Positions 1 through 11,500 of a DNA stretch of 64,000 nt are shown here, piece by piece. The number at the start of each line of letters is the position of its first letter. Position 1 is the first letter of the stretch. The notes under the pieces are model-generated. The model was not told where the DNA came from. It searched no databases and saw nothing but the letters and a program-made list of their open reading frames with translations. The translations under genes and the position numbers were made by a program. This DNA comes from Mugil cephalus. Lineage: Eukaryota; Chordata; Actinopteri; Mugiliformes; Mugilidae. Location of the stretch: contig NC_061783.1 of NCBI RefSeq assembly GCF_022458985.1, positions 15,259,913 through 15,323,912 on the forward strand. The letters run 5' to 3'.

Positions 1-1203
1 TAAAGGCCAAAACATAAACTGTAGGTCTCCTACATATCCACAAAATATGAGAAAAGATCATCTCCTCATTTCTTTCCTCGTCCACTGTCGGCTCAAATGA
101 AGACACCTTTTGTTTCCAGTCATATTAAATATCTCCTTCCTGATTTTCCAGTGTAATGAAGACCCTAGCAGAAAGGGGGCGGCCTTCTAACAGAAAGGGT
201 TGTGGTAGTTAATTTGCATTTAAAGGAACAGAGGCTGAAACAGCCTGTTTGGAACAGGACTAAAGCCAAGGCTCCACAAAGCATGGCAGAAAGAACAATA
301 TGTGTGGTATTTAGAGCTAAAACTCAAAAGACATACTTTGTTGACACATGAGTGATACATTAACTTTGTTAGAAGTAGTTCAATATGGGACCTTTAAATT
401 AGTCATGTATTACTTCTAGCCCATCATACACTATCTTGGGAATAGTGTGCATCCATTCAGTGGTAAATATCTGACTCCTATGTTCTTGGACATGGAGTGA
501 GGTCCACTCGGTTGCAGTCTGCAAACTCACCACTAGATGCCACCAAATCCAACATGCATTTCATGATGTGCTGTCTTTAAGCTTTCCTGCTATTTGTTGA
601 CTGACAAACTAGCCAGAGACCTTTCACAACCTTTAATAGGGGAAATTTGACTTTTCAGGTGAGAAAACAGAGACACGTATAAATAACTCATTTAAGAGTC
701 TCAACAGACACTTTCTAGGACTTCAAAAAGAAGGTCTCCTGAATCATTTGACATTTTCCCGCCATGACAAAATGTCCGCTACATAAAAGATCTAGAGAAA
801 TTACACAATTATTAATTGTGCAGCTTTATTTCATTAGATTTTATCTGTATTTTCGTATGGAATTTCTCAATTTCTTGCCGTCTGAGTCAAAGTAACTAAT
901 AACTGGTAAGTCTTGTTTATAGTGTCTCATCTTCTTCTAAACTGTAAAGAGTTGAGTTAATTAGTTGTGTTTCTTCCAGAATAGTGACAGTTTGACTGAT
1001 AGTTCATTTAATCTTTCTTGTGGTTTTTAAGTGTTTTACTTTTATGTGCAACGAAGCTACTGTGACCAAGTAATTTCCCCCATGGATCATTAAAGTCTGA
1101 CTAAGTCTATTGAACCTTGCTTTAAGTAACATCCTCTGGTACGTCTTACATGGCTCGTTAACTGGTTTTAGTGGCCTTTCTAAATGTGACATCTTGTACT
1201 TAC
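1..1203. other. No gene seen; presumed intron 2 of the trypsinogen gene
   Basis: This stretch lies downstream (in minus-strand sense) of trypsinogen exon 2. I looked on the minus strand for the usual exon 3-5 landmarks (the aspartate-102 region, the GDSGGP active-site motif) and did not find them. The sequence is AT-rich with no long open frame that matches a protease. It is either a long second intron or flanking DNA of a truncated gene copy. Confidence 0.5.
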
Positions 1204-1558
1204 GACTTGTAGCAGTGAGCAGCAGACACCACCCACAGGCTGGAGATGAGGGATCCACCACAGAAGTGGTATCCAGCATTCAGAGACACCTGATAGGGGA
1301 CAGAGTGTCTGGGACACTCATACCCTCCAACAATCTTATCATCTTCAGCTGCAGCAACTGAAAGAGCACATGATACGTAGAGACATGAGGAGAGTGTCCA
1401 GACGCACTCAGAAGTAGGGCAAAATGAAAGCTGCACAATGCAAATCCTTAAAGAAAAAAATGTAACAGCAACTTCACATGATTATGCATTAAAGAAAGAA
1501 GAGAAAACGGCCTCTTACATGCTGCTCCGAGCAAAGTGAGGAAAATCAGGGCCTTCAT
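1204..1558 (-). CDS. Trypsinogen, exons 1-2 only (partial)
   Basis: This is a pancreatic serine protease precursor, secreted as a zymogen. Exon 1 (1519-1558, 40 nt) starts at ATG 1558 and encodes the signal-peptide core [13 protein letters not shown]. Exon 2 (1204-1357) encodes the acidic activation peptide AAAEDDK, the new N-terminus IVGGYEC and the catalytic-histidine region SAAHCYKS. The intron (1358-1518) has GT-AG ends and exon 2 ends at a GTAAGT donor, so splicing signals are intact. The 40-nt first exon, the short activation peptide and the CGGSL motif fit teleost trypsins. The aspartate and serine of the catalytic triad belong to exons 3-5, which are not present in the remaining 1.2 kb. 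The gene either continues beyond the window edge or is truncated. Family assignment is firm; completeness is unknown. Confidence 0.88.
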
Positions 1559-1597
1559 GGTGAAGTGGTGTGGAAGAGAAAAGCCACACTGGGTCTC

Positions 1598-1605
1598 TTT
1601 ATATA
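1598..1605 (-). promoter_or_regulatory. TATA box of the trypsinogen gene
   Basis: On the minus strand TATATAAA lies 40 bases before the trypsinogen ATG (1558). This leaves room for a transcription start about 30 bases downstream and a 5'UTR of roughly 10-15 bases, the compact layout usual for pancreatic trypsinogen genes. Confidence 0.75.
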
Positions 1606-2455
1606 CTGCCGTCCTTTACATTTGGAGGTTCTCAGGGTCAGGAAGGTAAAAGTTGGCAAAAACTCTGTTATGGGAAAGAGCCATATGGCTGACCTTGAAT
1701 GATGATGATGATGATGATGTAACTGAGGTGTGCAGCCATCTTTCAGCTCAACAGCGTTTTTGATTTGAAAATTACACATTCGCCAATTCTCTAATTTGCC
1801 ACCATTGAAGCCTTCACGGCGCAAATTAGAAACTTGACGGATTAGATCTGTTTTTTTTTTTTTTTTTACATCAGACAAGACGAGTGAGTATCTGTTCAGA
1901 GCTACATCCACTGTCGATTTGCCCGATAGCAGCTCACAGTTCGCAGGTGTCGCTGGTCTCAAAAACAGCTCCCACTAATCCACAGAAAACCCTGATAAGA
2001 CGGCTTTAAATCCACAATGAGAGAACATGCAACAAAACCAACATGTGGGCACAGAGCCCTCAGGGGCGTCAAGGTGTCACAATGATTATATATATTTTTT
2101 TATCTTGTGTGAGACTAGAGTTTATCTAAAAAATAGTGCATCGTGTTTTGTCAGTCAAGTTCTGATAACCTAGTTTGCTTTCCTAATAAATAAAGGGCCA
2201 TATTTGTTTATTATTATTCATACAAAATACTGCAGAATTAAAACAATTGGTATGATGATATTTTTTATGGTCAATGTATATTTAAAGTCAATTAAAACAT
2301 GCAATTCTACAAATAGAACATTATGTTGTGTTGTTAAGGCCAAACAGTAATACAAATGAAAATTTTATTTCCTATTATTGTCTTCAAATTAATTTATACT
2401 AAAATGCTATATGAAAACACACCGAACCACGGTTAAAAGCATCTGTGAAAACAAA
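1606..2455. other. Intergenic region between trypsinogen and kmt2b
   Basis: No coding region is supported. It holds a short GAT trinucleotide run at about 1700-1718, a T-tract of about 17 bases at 1851-1867 and otherwise AT-rich unique sequence. The part nearest 1606 is the presumed upstream promoter of trypsinogen. Confidence 0.5.
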
Positions 2456-3886
2456 GCAAACTTAGAACAAATTTTTATTGAACATAAATAAAAAAAAAAA
2501 AAAAACGAAAGAAATCTTACGTAAAAAAATATCCAACAGGCTTAGAAATTCTTTATACAACTATGTACAGGCAAATTCCATCATGAGCTGATAAAGTAAC
2601 AAATCCTACAAAAGTCCACAGCAATCAGCCTTCACCTCAAAGTCTGTGAAACCATCTACATGCAGTAGCTGAGTGGAGTAAACGAGGACAAAGAAAACAA
2701 AAAAACTTCATCCTCTAATAAATGTCGCCGTAATATCGACACTATCGAGACGTTAAGGATAAGAAATACTGAACAAGGAAGCAGTGTTTCAGCGGATGTG
2801 TTGTGTGCTTAAGTTAAATGTTGCTTCATAATGTCTCTGAGGTAGTACAACACAGGGTGGGTGCAAACAGGTCAACGTAGGATCATTTGCCGCGCTTCCG
2901 TTTGTCTGCCTTCACTTGCAAAACAGAAAGTTAAAAGTTCAAACACATTTGTTTCCTTGAGTTTGTTGAAATATACATTTATTGTTCAAATATACAAAAA
3001 GAGTCATGAGGGACCGTGCAGAGAGCAAGATCACTGTATTCACGTTGCAGCCTGCACCGGTGGGGGGGAAAACGCTCCCTCATAGGCCTTAAAACACACA
3101 AAACGAGCACAAAATAACAAGACTGTAATAGTGGGATAAAAGCGAGTAGATCACAGCATCTGTGACATCACAAATAAAAACAGGAAGTTTTAACAGACCG
3201 AGGGAAAAAAAGAGGGTTTGGGTGACTCTAGTAAAACTATCTTTTTAGGAAAAATGTCATCAGCACCTAAAATATTAGGAGTCCCTGCGGAGTCCAGAGT
3301 GAAGTTTAAAACATAGCTGCACTACAAGTGTACACGACGTGTTTGTTCCGAAGTAGAGAGCGAGGTGCTGAATGCGTTCACCTCACTCCGTCCGTGACCT
3401 TGTATTTACAAAGACACTGAGCATAGTAATGGATCCCTCTTTACACAGTAATCACTTTATTTTAGCTTGCACCATTCGAGGCGGGTTCGCCCCCTGGATG
3501 TCGCCTCACCTCGGGTTCCAGTAGAGGCCAGAGAATTGATGATATGAGATGGCAAAACTGTACACAAATTCAAATAAAGCAGAGCTTCTATCCTGCAGTC
3601 GGAAATCATATAAATGGACTTCAAGCTCTAACATATGGGCTCTTCTGGGACTGCCAACAGCAGCTCAGAGGACAGAAATGAACAAACACGCCGCCCTTGA
3701 CTAGTCTAGAAAGTGAATATTCAGCAGGTCAGCTCTCATCTCCTTCCTACGGCGACGTCAAAACAGTCACCTTTAGAATTTATTAAAACCGCCTTGAAGT
3801 GCTTCAGCTGGGATGGCTTTTTGTTGTGGGCTACTGGTGTTTGTGTGTTTTTTTTGTGTGTGTGTGTGTGATTTTGTGGTGACATG
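2456..3886 (-). other. 3'UTR of kmt2b with several AATAAA signals
   Basis: This is the non-coding sequence after the kmt2b stop (3887-3889). AATAAA on the minus strand occurs at 3779-3784 (about 100 bases after the stop) and again at about 2473-2478, next to an A-rich tract; others lie between. A 3'UTR of up to 1.4 kb with alternative ends is therefore possible. A (TG)n run lies at about 3856-3870. The exact cleavage site cannot be fixed from sequence alone. Confidence 0.45.
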
Positions 3887-5572
3887 CTAATTCAGGAAGC
3901 GACGGCAGCGTCTCGTCCCGCAGTTGCAGTGCAGCTTGCTGTTCTCGTCCTCGATGGGGAACTTGTAGTCGTAGGTGAGCTCCTCCCCCCGGTAGATCTT
4001 CCTCAGGGCGAAGATGACGATGTGCTTGCGGCCGTCCACGTTGATGACGCGGGAGTAGCAGTTGGGCTCGCACGAGTGGTTGATGAAGCGGGCCGCGTTG
4101 CCCTGCATGGTGGCGTCCACCACGTCGAAGTCGTCGATGCGGAACATGTAGCAGCCGATGCCCTGATGGGAAGCAAACAGCTGACTAGTCAGTCATTGTT
4201 TGACCATTTGCAGTCAACTTTAATATATGAATTTAAGGCGAGACACGGCAGCAAAAACACAGTTTTATCAATTTTGAGATTTTTTTTGCGGTTTTGTTCC
4301 ATTAACACGTCTTCTATCAAACTATTTCAAATAAAAAAGCAGTCACAATGCACATTTAGGTGTTCATTTCACGACACTTTGTCTGTGATGCGCGTCTAAT
4401 TTATTCCTAAATTGAGTAATAATAGTCAGCTTTCTAAGCTGGCTCCTGGCCTCGTCTCTACCCCGGCTTATTGTGAAGCTCTTTTTCTCCCGCAGAAGCC
4501 TGACCAAATATGGTCATATCCTTTGTATTGGCAATCAATCATGAAAGTATAAAAGGCGATATAAAGCTAAAATTTCTGACAATGTGATTTGTTGAAATGG
4601 GTCACGTGACCCAGCCTTTGTTAATCTGTGAAGGACATTTAAAACTGCCGTGAAATCTTCTCTAAGAAGAAAATTACAACTCAAATTAGCAAGAAAAGTC
4701 AAAGAAAAGACACATGAAGGAGAGGAGGGGGGAGTCGGACCTTGGTAAAAGGAGACGATCAACAATGGCTTGATATTTTATATGTTAATATAATCGTATG
4801 ATATGTTTTGAAGGATTTGAGTAGATTTGGTTTTGGTACATAGCGGTTTCAAATAAAAATATACATGATTTTGCAAAGTAAAACTTTAAAGGCTGTTTTA
4901 TAAAAATATGTTTTTCTGCTACTCTGAGCCACAAATCTCCATTTCAGTAGCACTTACACCAAACTTTCCAGATTTATTCCTTAACTACATTGTGAAGGTA
5001 TTTATAGAGGGTTTTTTTTCATATATGACACAGAGCCATTAACATTTCACTCCTAAAGACGTGGCTGTTGTCAGTATATTGTGATTTATGAAGTGATAAT
5101 GAAACAATGAATTTTGAACCACACTTTAGCCGTTATTCAGATTTCTGTTCTGGAAGTGTATGCAAATTAGTGCATATTTAAGTAGATAAGTCCTTATTTG
5201 TATATTTAAATATAAATTCACAGAAAACTTGTAATACAGTTTTTTTTTTATATTTGTAATGTGTATATGTAATGTATTTATGTAAGTAATCAACTAGAGG
5301 AGTTTCATGGTGATATCTATTAGGTAAAATTTTTACCCTATTCACTTATAGTGTCTCGCCTTAAATGGTCAATGAATTGCTCTTATTGTAATTGAAAGTC
5401 CTCAGTTTGTAAGTGTAGTGGTTGCGTATTGTGTTCACTAACCTTGCTGTCATAATATTTCTCTCGCTTATCCGTCAGGACAGCACGGATGACTGTGCCG
5501 GCGTACTCTATCACCATCTCCCCAGCATCGATGTTCCTCTTGCAGAACAGTCCACGCCCGTGAATTAGAGAT
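3887..5572 (-). CDS. kmt2b: kmt2b coding exons 35-36: SET and post-SET catalytic domain
   Basis: Exon 35 (5443-5572) encodes [20 protein letters not shown], the cofactor-binding start of SET. Exon 36 (3887-4162) encodes [12 protein letters not shown] (the pseudo-knot that binds S-adenosylmethionine), [11 protein letters not shown] with the catalytic tyrosine, and the post-SET cysteines in [13 protein letters not shown], followed by TAG. All catalytic and zinc-binding residues are intact. The exons are separated by a 1280-bp intron (4163-5442), AT-rich and without a recognised element. Confidence 0.97.
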
Positions 5573-8500
5573 CTAGGAGGTTTTCAGAGAAGGAAAGTAT
5601 TTAAGTATTTTAAAAACAAACAAGAAAAAAACAATCTCATGCTCTTTTTGACCTGTATTCTGCCATTACCTGTAAACTCCTACGGCTTCTTTTGAGATTT
5701 TTTCCAGGTGTCTGAATCTCATCGCCATGGGAAGCTCACTGCTGGTGGCTCGCCTGGTGGAGCAGGTACAAAGCAGAGTCAGCATTCACATGATATCTGC
5801 TAAGCCCTAATTTACACAATGAAACGTGGAAATGTAATACACTGACCTGGAAGATTTCAACGGGAATTCATCCTCCTCTTCGTCAAAGGGCCCTACTATG
5901 TCAGGGAGCTGTCTGTGCTGTGACGCTAGGAAGTTGAACATGTCGAAGGTTGCTTTCCTAACGAGAGAAACAGAAGATGATGATCAGTGCATATCAAAAC
6001 AGAGCAAACAAACAAAGAGTTACAACTAGCGTAACTACACGTAAGTGGAAGTCTCTGTACCGTGTGTAGATTTCAGCTCGAGCGCAGCCGCTCGGGTTGA
6101 TGGGCAGCTCCTCCTCGATGTCATCGCAGCGGTGGAAACGGAAGCGGTGGTGCTTGCAGTTCGCGGCCCCCTGCAGCTGTTCCAGCAGGAAGATGACGGC
6201 ATCGTGGACGACGCCAAGCACCCGTGGACCGCTCATCCCGCCCAGAGGCAGCTGCTTCAGATGGAAGCCCGCACGAGCCTCGAGGACGCTGTCAATCACC
6301 GCGCGCCACGCAACTGAGGGAGGGAAGAGGTGAGGCGGATTCACACGGTGAGACAGATAAAATGTAGTCAGGTGGCTTGAAAACAGATTAACTGAGAAAA
6401 CATTAAAAACATAAAATAGCAGCTCTTACCCTCTATGCTGTTAGCCTTAACGCTGAAGCCGTCGTCGCTGGTGATTTCAAAGCGCAGGTGGGGCTGGTTC
6501 ATGTACGTCCTCTTTCTGTGTTTTGGTGCTTCTTCATCTGAGCTAAAACCTGCAGAAAGCAACAAATGTTATTTATTTATACCGATTAGTGATCACACAG
6601 CAGATTACAAAAAGTCAAGGTTTCTGAACTGCTTATATTTCCTCCCTTACATGGATTAAATTGAGCCACGAACCTGAATAAGGGCCCCACTCGAAGATGT
6701 CTCCGTGACGAGAGCCGACCCACGCTTGTGTTTTACCCTGAATGTTACTGCTGGTTTGTGCGGATGTAGGTGGACTCTCAACCTGAGGACGTCTGAGCAG
6801 ATAAACGAAAGAAGTTAAACAATAGAAAAGAGTACTGTCAACAACCACTATGATACAGGAACTGAAAGACTTATGTTTTTTATTCATCTCGGAAATTTAA
6901 AATTTGACGAGAAATCAAGGCTGCGAGAACCTATGAAACTAAATGATTAGTTTAGCATTAACGCATTAACGTTACGCTCTAAGTGAGTCTAAGCAAACAC
7001 CTACAAAGAAATTATAACACATGCAACAAGTTTAATGACACAATCAAGGTAAAATGTTAAATGAAATTCATTCACAGACTTTGAAAAAAAGGTTTAATGG
7101 CAGAAACTATGATAAATTAGTTAACATAAAAAAAAAATAAATGTAAGTGTCATTAAAGCACTAAGTAATTGCTTCTTTGTTAATTTAGCTCCTTCAAAAT
7201 AAACTGACCTGGAAGGCGTAGGAGCTGGTGGAGCTGTAATTCTCAGAAGCTCTGGTTCAGAAATATTTTCCCGGTCCAGATCAAGAACGTCTTTTGCTGA
7301 TGGGGCTTTCATTCTCACACGGCTTGTTCTGTTCAAAGAAATACAGAAGAAGCATAATGTTATATTAATACTACATTCACTGGTATCATATTATTATGTT
7401 ACGATGCGGCAATAAACAGCTTTAGAAATAGTTTTAATACCTGGCTTCGTTAACTTCCTCCAGCTCACTTGACGGATCCTTCAAAAAGTCCATCTTGGAT
7501 TTCTTCCTGGAAGGCCTTTCAGACACCGATGACACCCTCTTCACTCTGACCTGGTTGCGTGACGAAGCTGGCGTTGGTTCGTTTAGGAGGTCATGCGGCG
7601 ACTCTGAACGTCCACTCGACGACTGATCCGAGTCCACTGCCTCTGTCGACTGCGGCGGTGTTTGCGGTTTGGTCTTTGGCTGCCGAACGTTACTCAGAAT
7701 GTTGGGTTTAGTCTTGGCGTCGCGGTGAGACGCCATCGCTCTGTCGATGATAGTCTGGGCTTCGCTTTCTGCGGTGGTGGTCAGAGTGGCTTCGGGGGCG
7801 CTCTGCGTGCTCACAGGAGCCACGGGGGCTGGAACGGCGCTGCTTTTCACCACTTTGACGATGTATTTCTTCTCAGGTGCTGCGTGGTTACTGGCGGGGT
7901 TAGCGGGAGGCAAGACGTTGGCGACGGAAGGGCTGGAGCGAGGCTTTATTATGACACGGGGGACCGAGTTCTGCAGAGTGTTGCCACTGTGAAGAATCTT
8001 GGCAATCTGACTTATCTTATCGTAGACGGGCGAGTTCATACTCAGCGACTGGTAAGTGTTCGTTCTCGGGTCTTTTATCAGAACCTGTCCTTGGCGGTTA
8101 ACCAGCAGGACTTGACGGGTGGAGGTCTGGGGCAGGGGCGAGTTAGCTGCCTCGGGTTGACTCGTAGTTACCACCTGCTGCTGACCTGCTGCCGCCTTGG
8201 TGTTGTCCAAGCGGATGGCGATGGTTCTGCCCCGCGTGGCGCTCTGCTGAACGGGCAACGGACTCAAGCCGTTGATAATGATGGGGGAGGTGACGGGGCG
8301 TGGGACTGCAGAAAAAGTGGCAGCGGGAGAGGAACCAGGCACATTATTTACAGTCTGTCCGACTCGAGGCGGTAAAGGCAGCCTGAGTTTGGGCTGAAGT
8401 GGAATATACGGCTTAGGGGAGAGGCGTTTGAGGTTTGGCGCAGGCTGTTTCGCCTTCACAACGATGGTTCTCGTCTGTGCCGGGGGAGATTTTTTGACTA

Positions 8501-11500
8501 CAGGCTCGGGGAATAATCGGGATCATTCAAATCATCTTTAAATCCTTCGACTGAGTCGGTTGATGAGCTACTGTCATCTTTGTCATCTACTGCACTTGTA
8601 TTTGGGTACATTGTAGAGGCACCTTCGGCAGAAACGAGTGGGCCCACGGCAGAATTCAAACTCGCTTCACTGTGATATGTTGGTGTTTCAGAGCTCATCA
8701 TGACTTCCTCTTCCTGGACTGACAGGTCATCGTTCGTATAACTTGGTTCAAGAAAAGCAGACGGTGACAAACTCTGAAACTCTGGCTCGCACGTTTCTTG
8801 TTGCGACTTTGACACGGTGTAGATCGACTCCAGCCTCTTTAGAGCGACTGTTAGCTGTTTAGTGGGTGTATTGTGATTGGTGTGAGTTGTGGGTTCAACT
8901 CCTTCCGGGTCCTGAGCTTCACGGTCGGTTGCGTCACTGTCGTCACTCTCTGAACCACCATCGGCACCGTCTAACTGGGAGATGGACTGTGCTGAAGGAA
9001 GCTGGCCCGGGGCGTCTGAGACACCAGCTGCGTCGCAAACCACCGTGCGGGAAAATTTAAGGTAACGCCTGGAGTCTTCATGGTCTGAGTCGTTTCCCTG
9101 ATTATCTTCCTGCATTTCCACATCGCGCACGACGCCTTCCACGTCTCCTCTGCTGCTCTGCGCTCCGCAGTGAAGCGAGTCATTCTCGGTGAGCAGCGCC
9201 TCGTCAAAGTCGAGCTTAGCGTTGAGCATGGAGGCCACTGCTACCTCCGTGTCCGTGTCAAACACGGTGTAAGGCAGCTCCTGGGACATCAAGTGGGCGA
9301 CTTCCTCTTCCAGGTTATCAGGGGCGAGTGAGATCCCGTTTGTCGTGGCCACGGCCGCATCTTCCGCCTCAGACGAAGCTAGGAAGTCTTGGGGAACCTC
9401 GGCGGAGACCGGAGTGGTGATCTTAAAGTTCTGCCTGCCTCTGGGGGAGTGAGTGAAGGCTCCTTGGCGAGGCGACAGCCCTGCAGAAACGCTGGAGGTG
9501 GACCTAGGAGGCGAGCTCCAGACCGGAGAAGCTGAGGTCTGACGTGAGAGTGGAGGAGAAGCTGATCCGAAGTTTAATGATCTCGGCGGGGAGCCGAACA
9601 GGGCGGTCCTGGAGTGGACAGTCCCACCGGAGCGGAGAGTCATCGGTACAGACGGGTCGCTTTCTGTGGGTGAAGAACTGCAGCGGCTTCTGGACGAGAG
9701 CCTGCGAGGCCGGCGGGTGTCATCCAGGTCCCTCAGCGTGAGGATGTGATGTGATTTGGGAAGTGCAGAACCTGGCACAATAAAATAAAGTGTGAACCGA
9801 GGCAGCAGTTTGAATCATGTTCTACTTCAAGAATGCAACAAGGCAGAGGTCACAGACAAAATAAAACCAACAATAACCAATTTCCCCTAAGACTCTAGTT
9901 ACCTGGAGATGGGAGCGGTCGAGATGATCCTCCTGCTGGTCTCCTGGTTTGTGTGTAACCAGGACTTTTAGAATCAGGTGTGTTGTGCGGTTTAGAGTTG
10001 GGCGATGAGGTAGTGGACTTTATTGGACTGGATGAGGTGCTCAAAGGATCCGGGGACTCCACATCTGGCAAAGGAAAAAAAATGTTTCATGAAGACACTG
10101 AGTTAAGTGGTCATATTATACGGTCTCTAATAATAAGAAGAAATTGCACGAATACATAATAGAGAGCTGTAGTTTCCCTCAACTTACAGAGCAATAAAAC
10201 TCCTTGTAATGTTTTTATTGGACTACTGGTTTTACTGCTAGTGCTTCCTTTATATGGCTCTTCTGTATCTGTAACATCCTGCTCACCTCTGGGGCAGCTG
10301 GGGCTGTGGACTATGGTGTGGTTCTCTCCTTGGTCCCACCTCGGGTCTTGTTCTTCACCAGGGAGCGGTGTGCTCACCTCTGTTACCTTGCAGATGTACC
10401 TGCAACGCCTGCGTGGGTCCACAGTGCTCCAGTACAACCTAGAACATCTGGAGAAAGAAGACATTCATATAAAACAAGTTTTTCAACTTGATAAAGTCCC
10501 CATACTTGGTACGCTGTACACTATCTATATATAGCAGGGTGATGACAGCGACCACTTACTGATAGCCGACAGGATACAACATCCTCCCGTTGGATGACAG
10601 CTCTGACAACACGCCGAGTTTCTGAATCTGCAGAGAGCCTGGACAAGTGTGGAAAGAAAACACATGTTCAAATTCTAAGTAAAGACATGTAGCTGTAATA
10701 AATCAACTTTTACACAGGAGTTAACAACACGAAATACACAGACGCTCTTACCTATGGTCATGTTAATGGTTTCTGGCTCAAGACCTGTAAGGAACTTTCT
10801 TCTGAGATTAATCCCCTCAAAGTCTACGTACACCCGCCGAGGGACTTCAAACCTTTTCCCAGACACCATCTGGAAGGAAAATCACAATCAGTAAAAAGTA
10901 CAAAAGTCTGTAGGTATGAAGCAGGCACGGGAAAAATATAGAGTATATATAAAGTTGTTTTTTTTTTTACCTTCTTACTGACGAGGTCCCTGTGTTTGAA
11001 GCAGTAAACCTTCCTGTCCTGCTGGAACACACAGTTCTGGGCACGGGCACACATGAAGTGGAAATTACTCTGGCAGGTGGCGAGACAGCAGCCCACCGTA
11101 GCCCCTGACTGGCCGCAGCGATCACAGCGCTGGACAAGGAAAAACAACGACAGTCAGAGTTATATCAAAATAGTTTTAAGTCTCATCATAAGGTAAAATA
11201 TGCAAATAGTGCCAAGACTTTCTAATTCAGGCCACGTTTACACAAATCAGATTTTTGTGTGAACCCGCATGAGCCTTGCATGTTTCTGCATGCCATCTAT
11301 GACGAATTTGGATCTTTATGTGACTGGAACTGCACCTTTTTGAATCCAGGTCCCAGGGTGAAAAAAAAAAATACCGAGCCCACTAGATGAGCTAAAACGG
11401 ATCGTGGACTTTATGTTTGTATACGACGCGAAGGGTTGATGCACATGCTTCTTTTATTTGGCTGATTTCTGTAGCAGAAACAGCGCCACACCTTTCTACA

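Noticed and set aside
3884-4399. 171-codon plus-strand open frame opposite the SET exon
   Set aside because: It overlaps the conserved SET/post-SET exon in antisense and runs on into the intron. No splice or start evidence supports it.
7662-8375. 237-codon plus-strand open frame opposite kmt2b exon 28
   Set aside because: It is the antisense shadow of a GC-rich coding exon. The minus-strand frame matches KMT2B and the plus frame has no family features.
8460-8525. Intron as the explanation for the frame change in kmt2b exon 28
   Set aside because: The two frames overlap by only about 25 bases with no convincing donor before the stop, and the exon is continuous in other MLL genes. A one-base change explains it better, though transcripts are needed.
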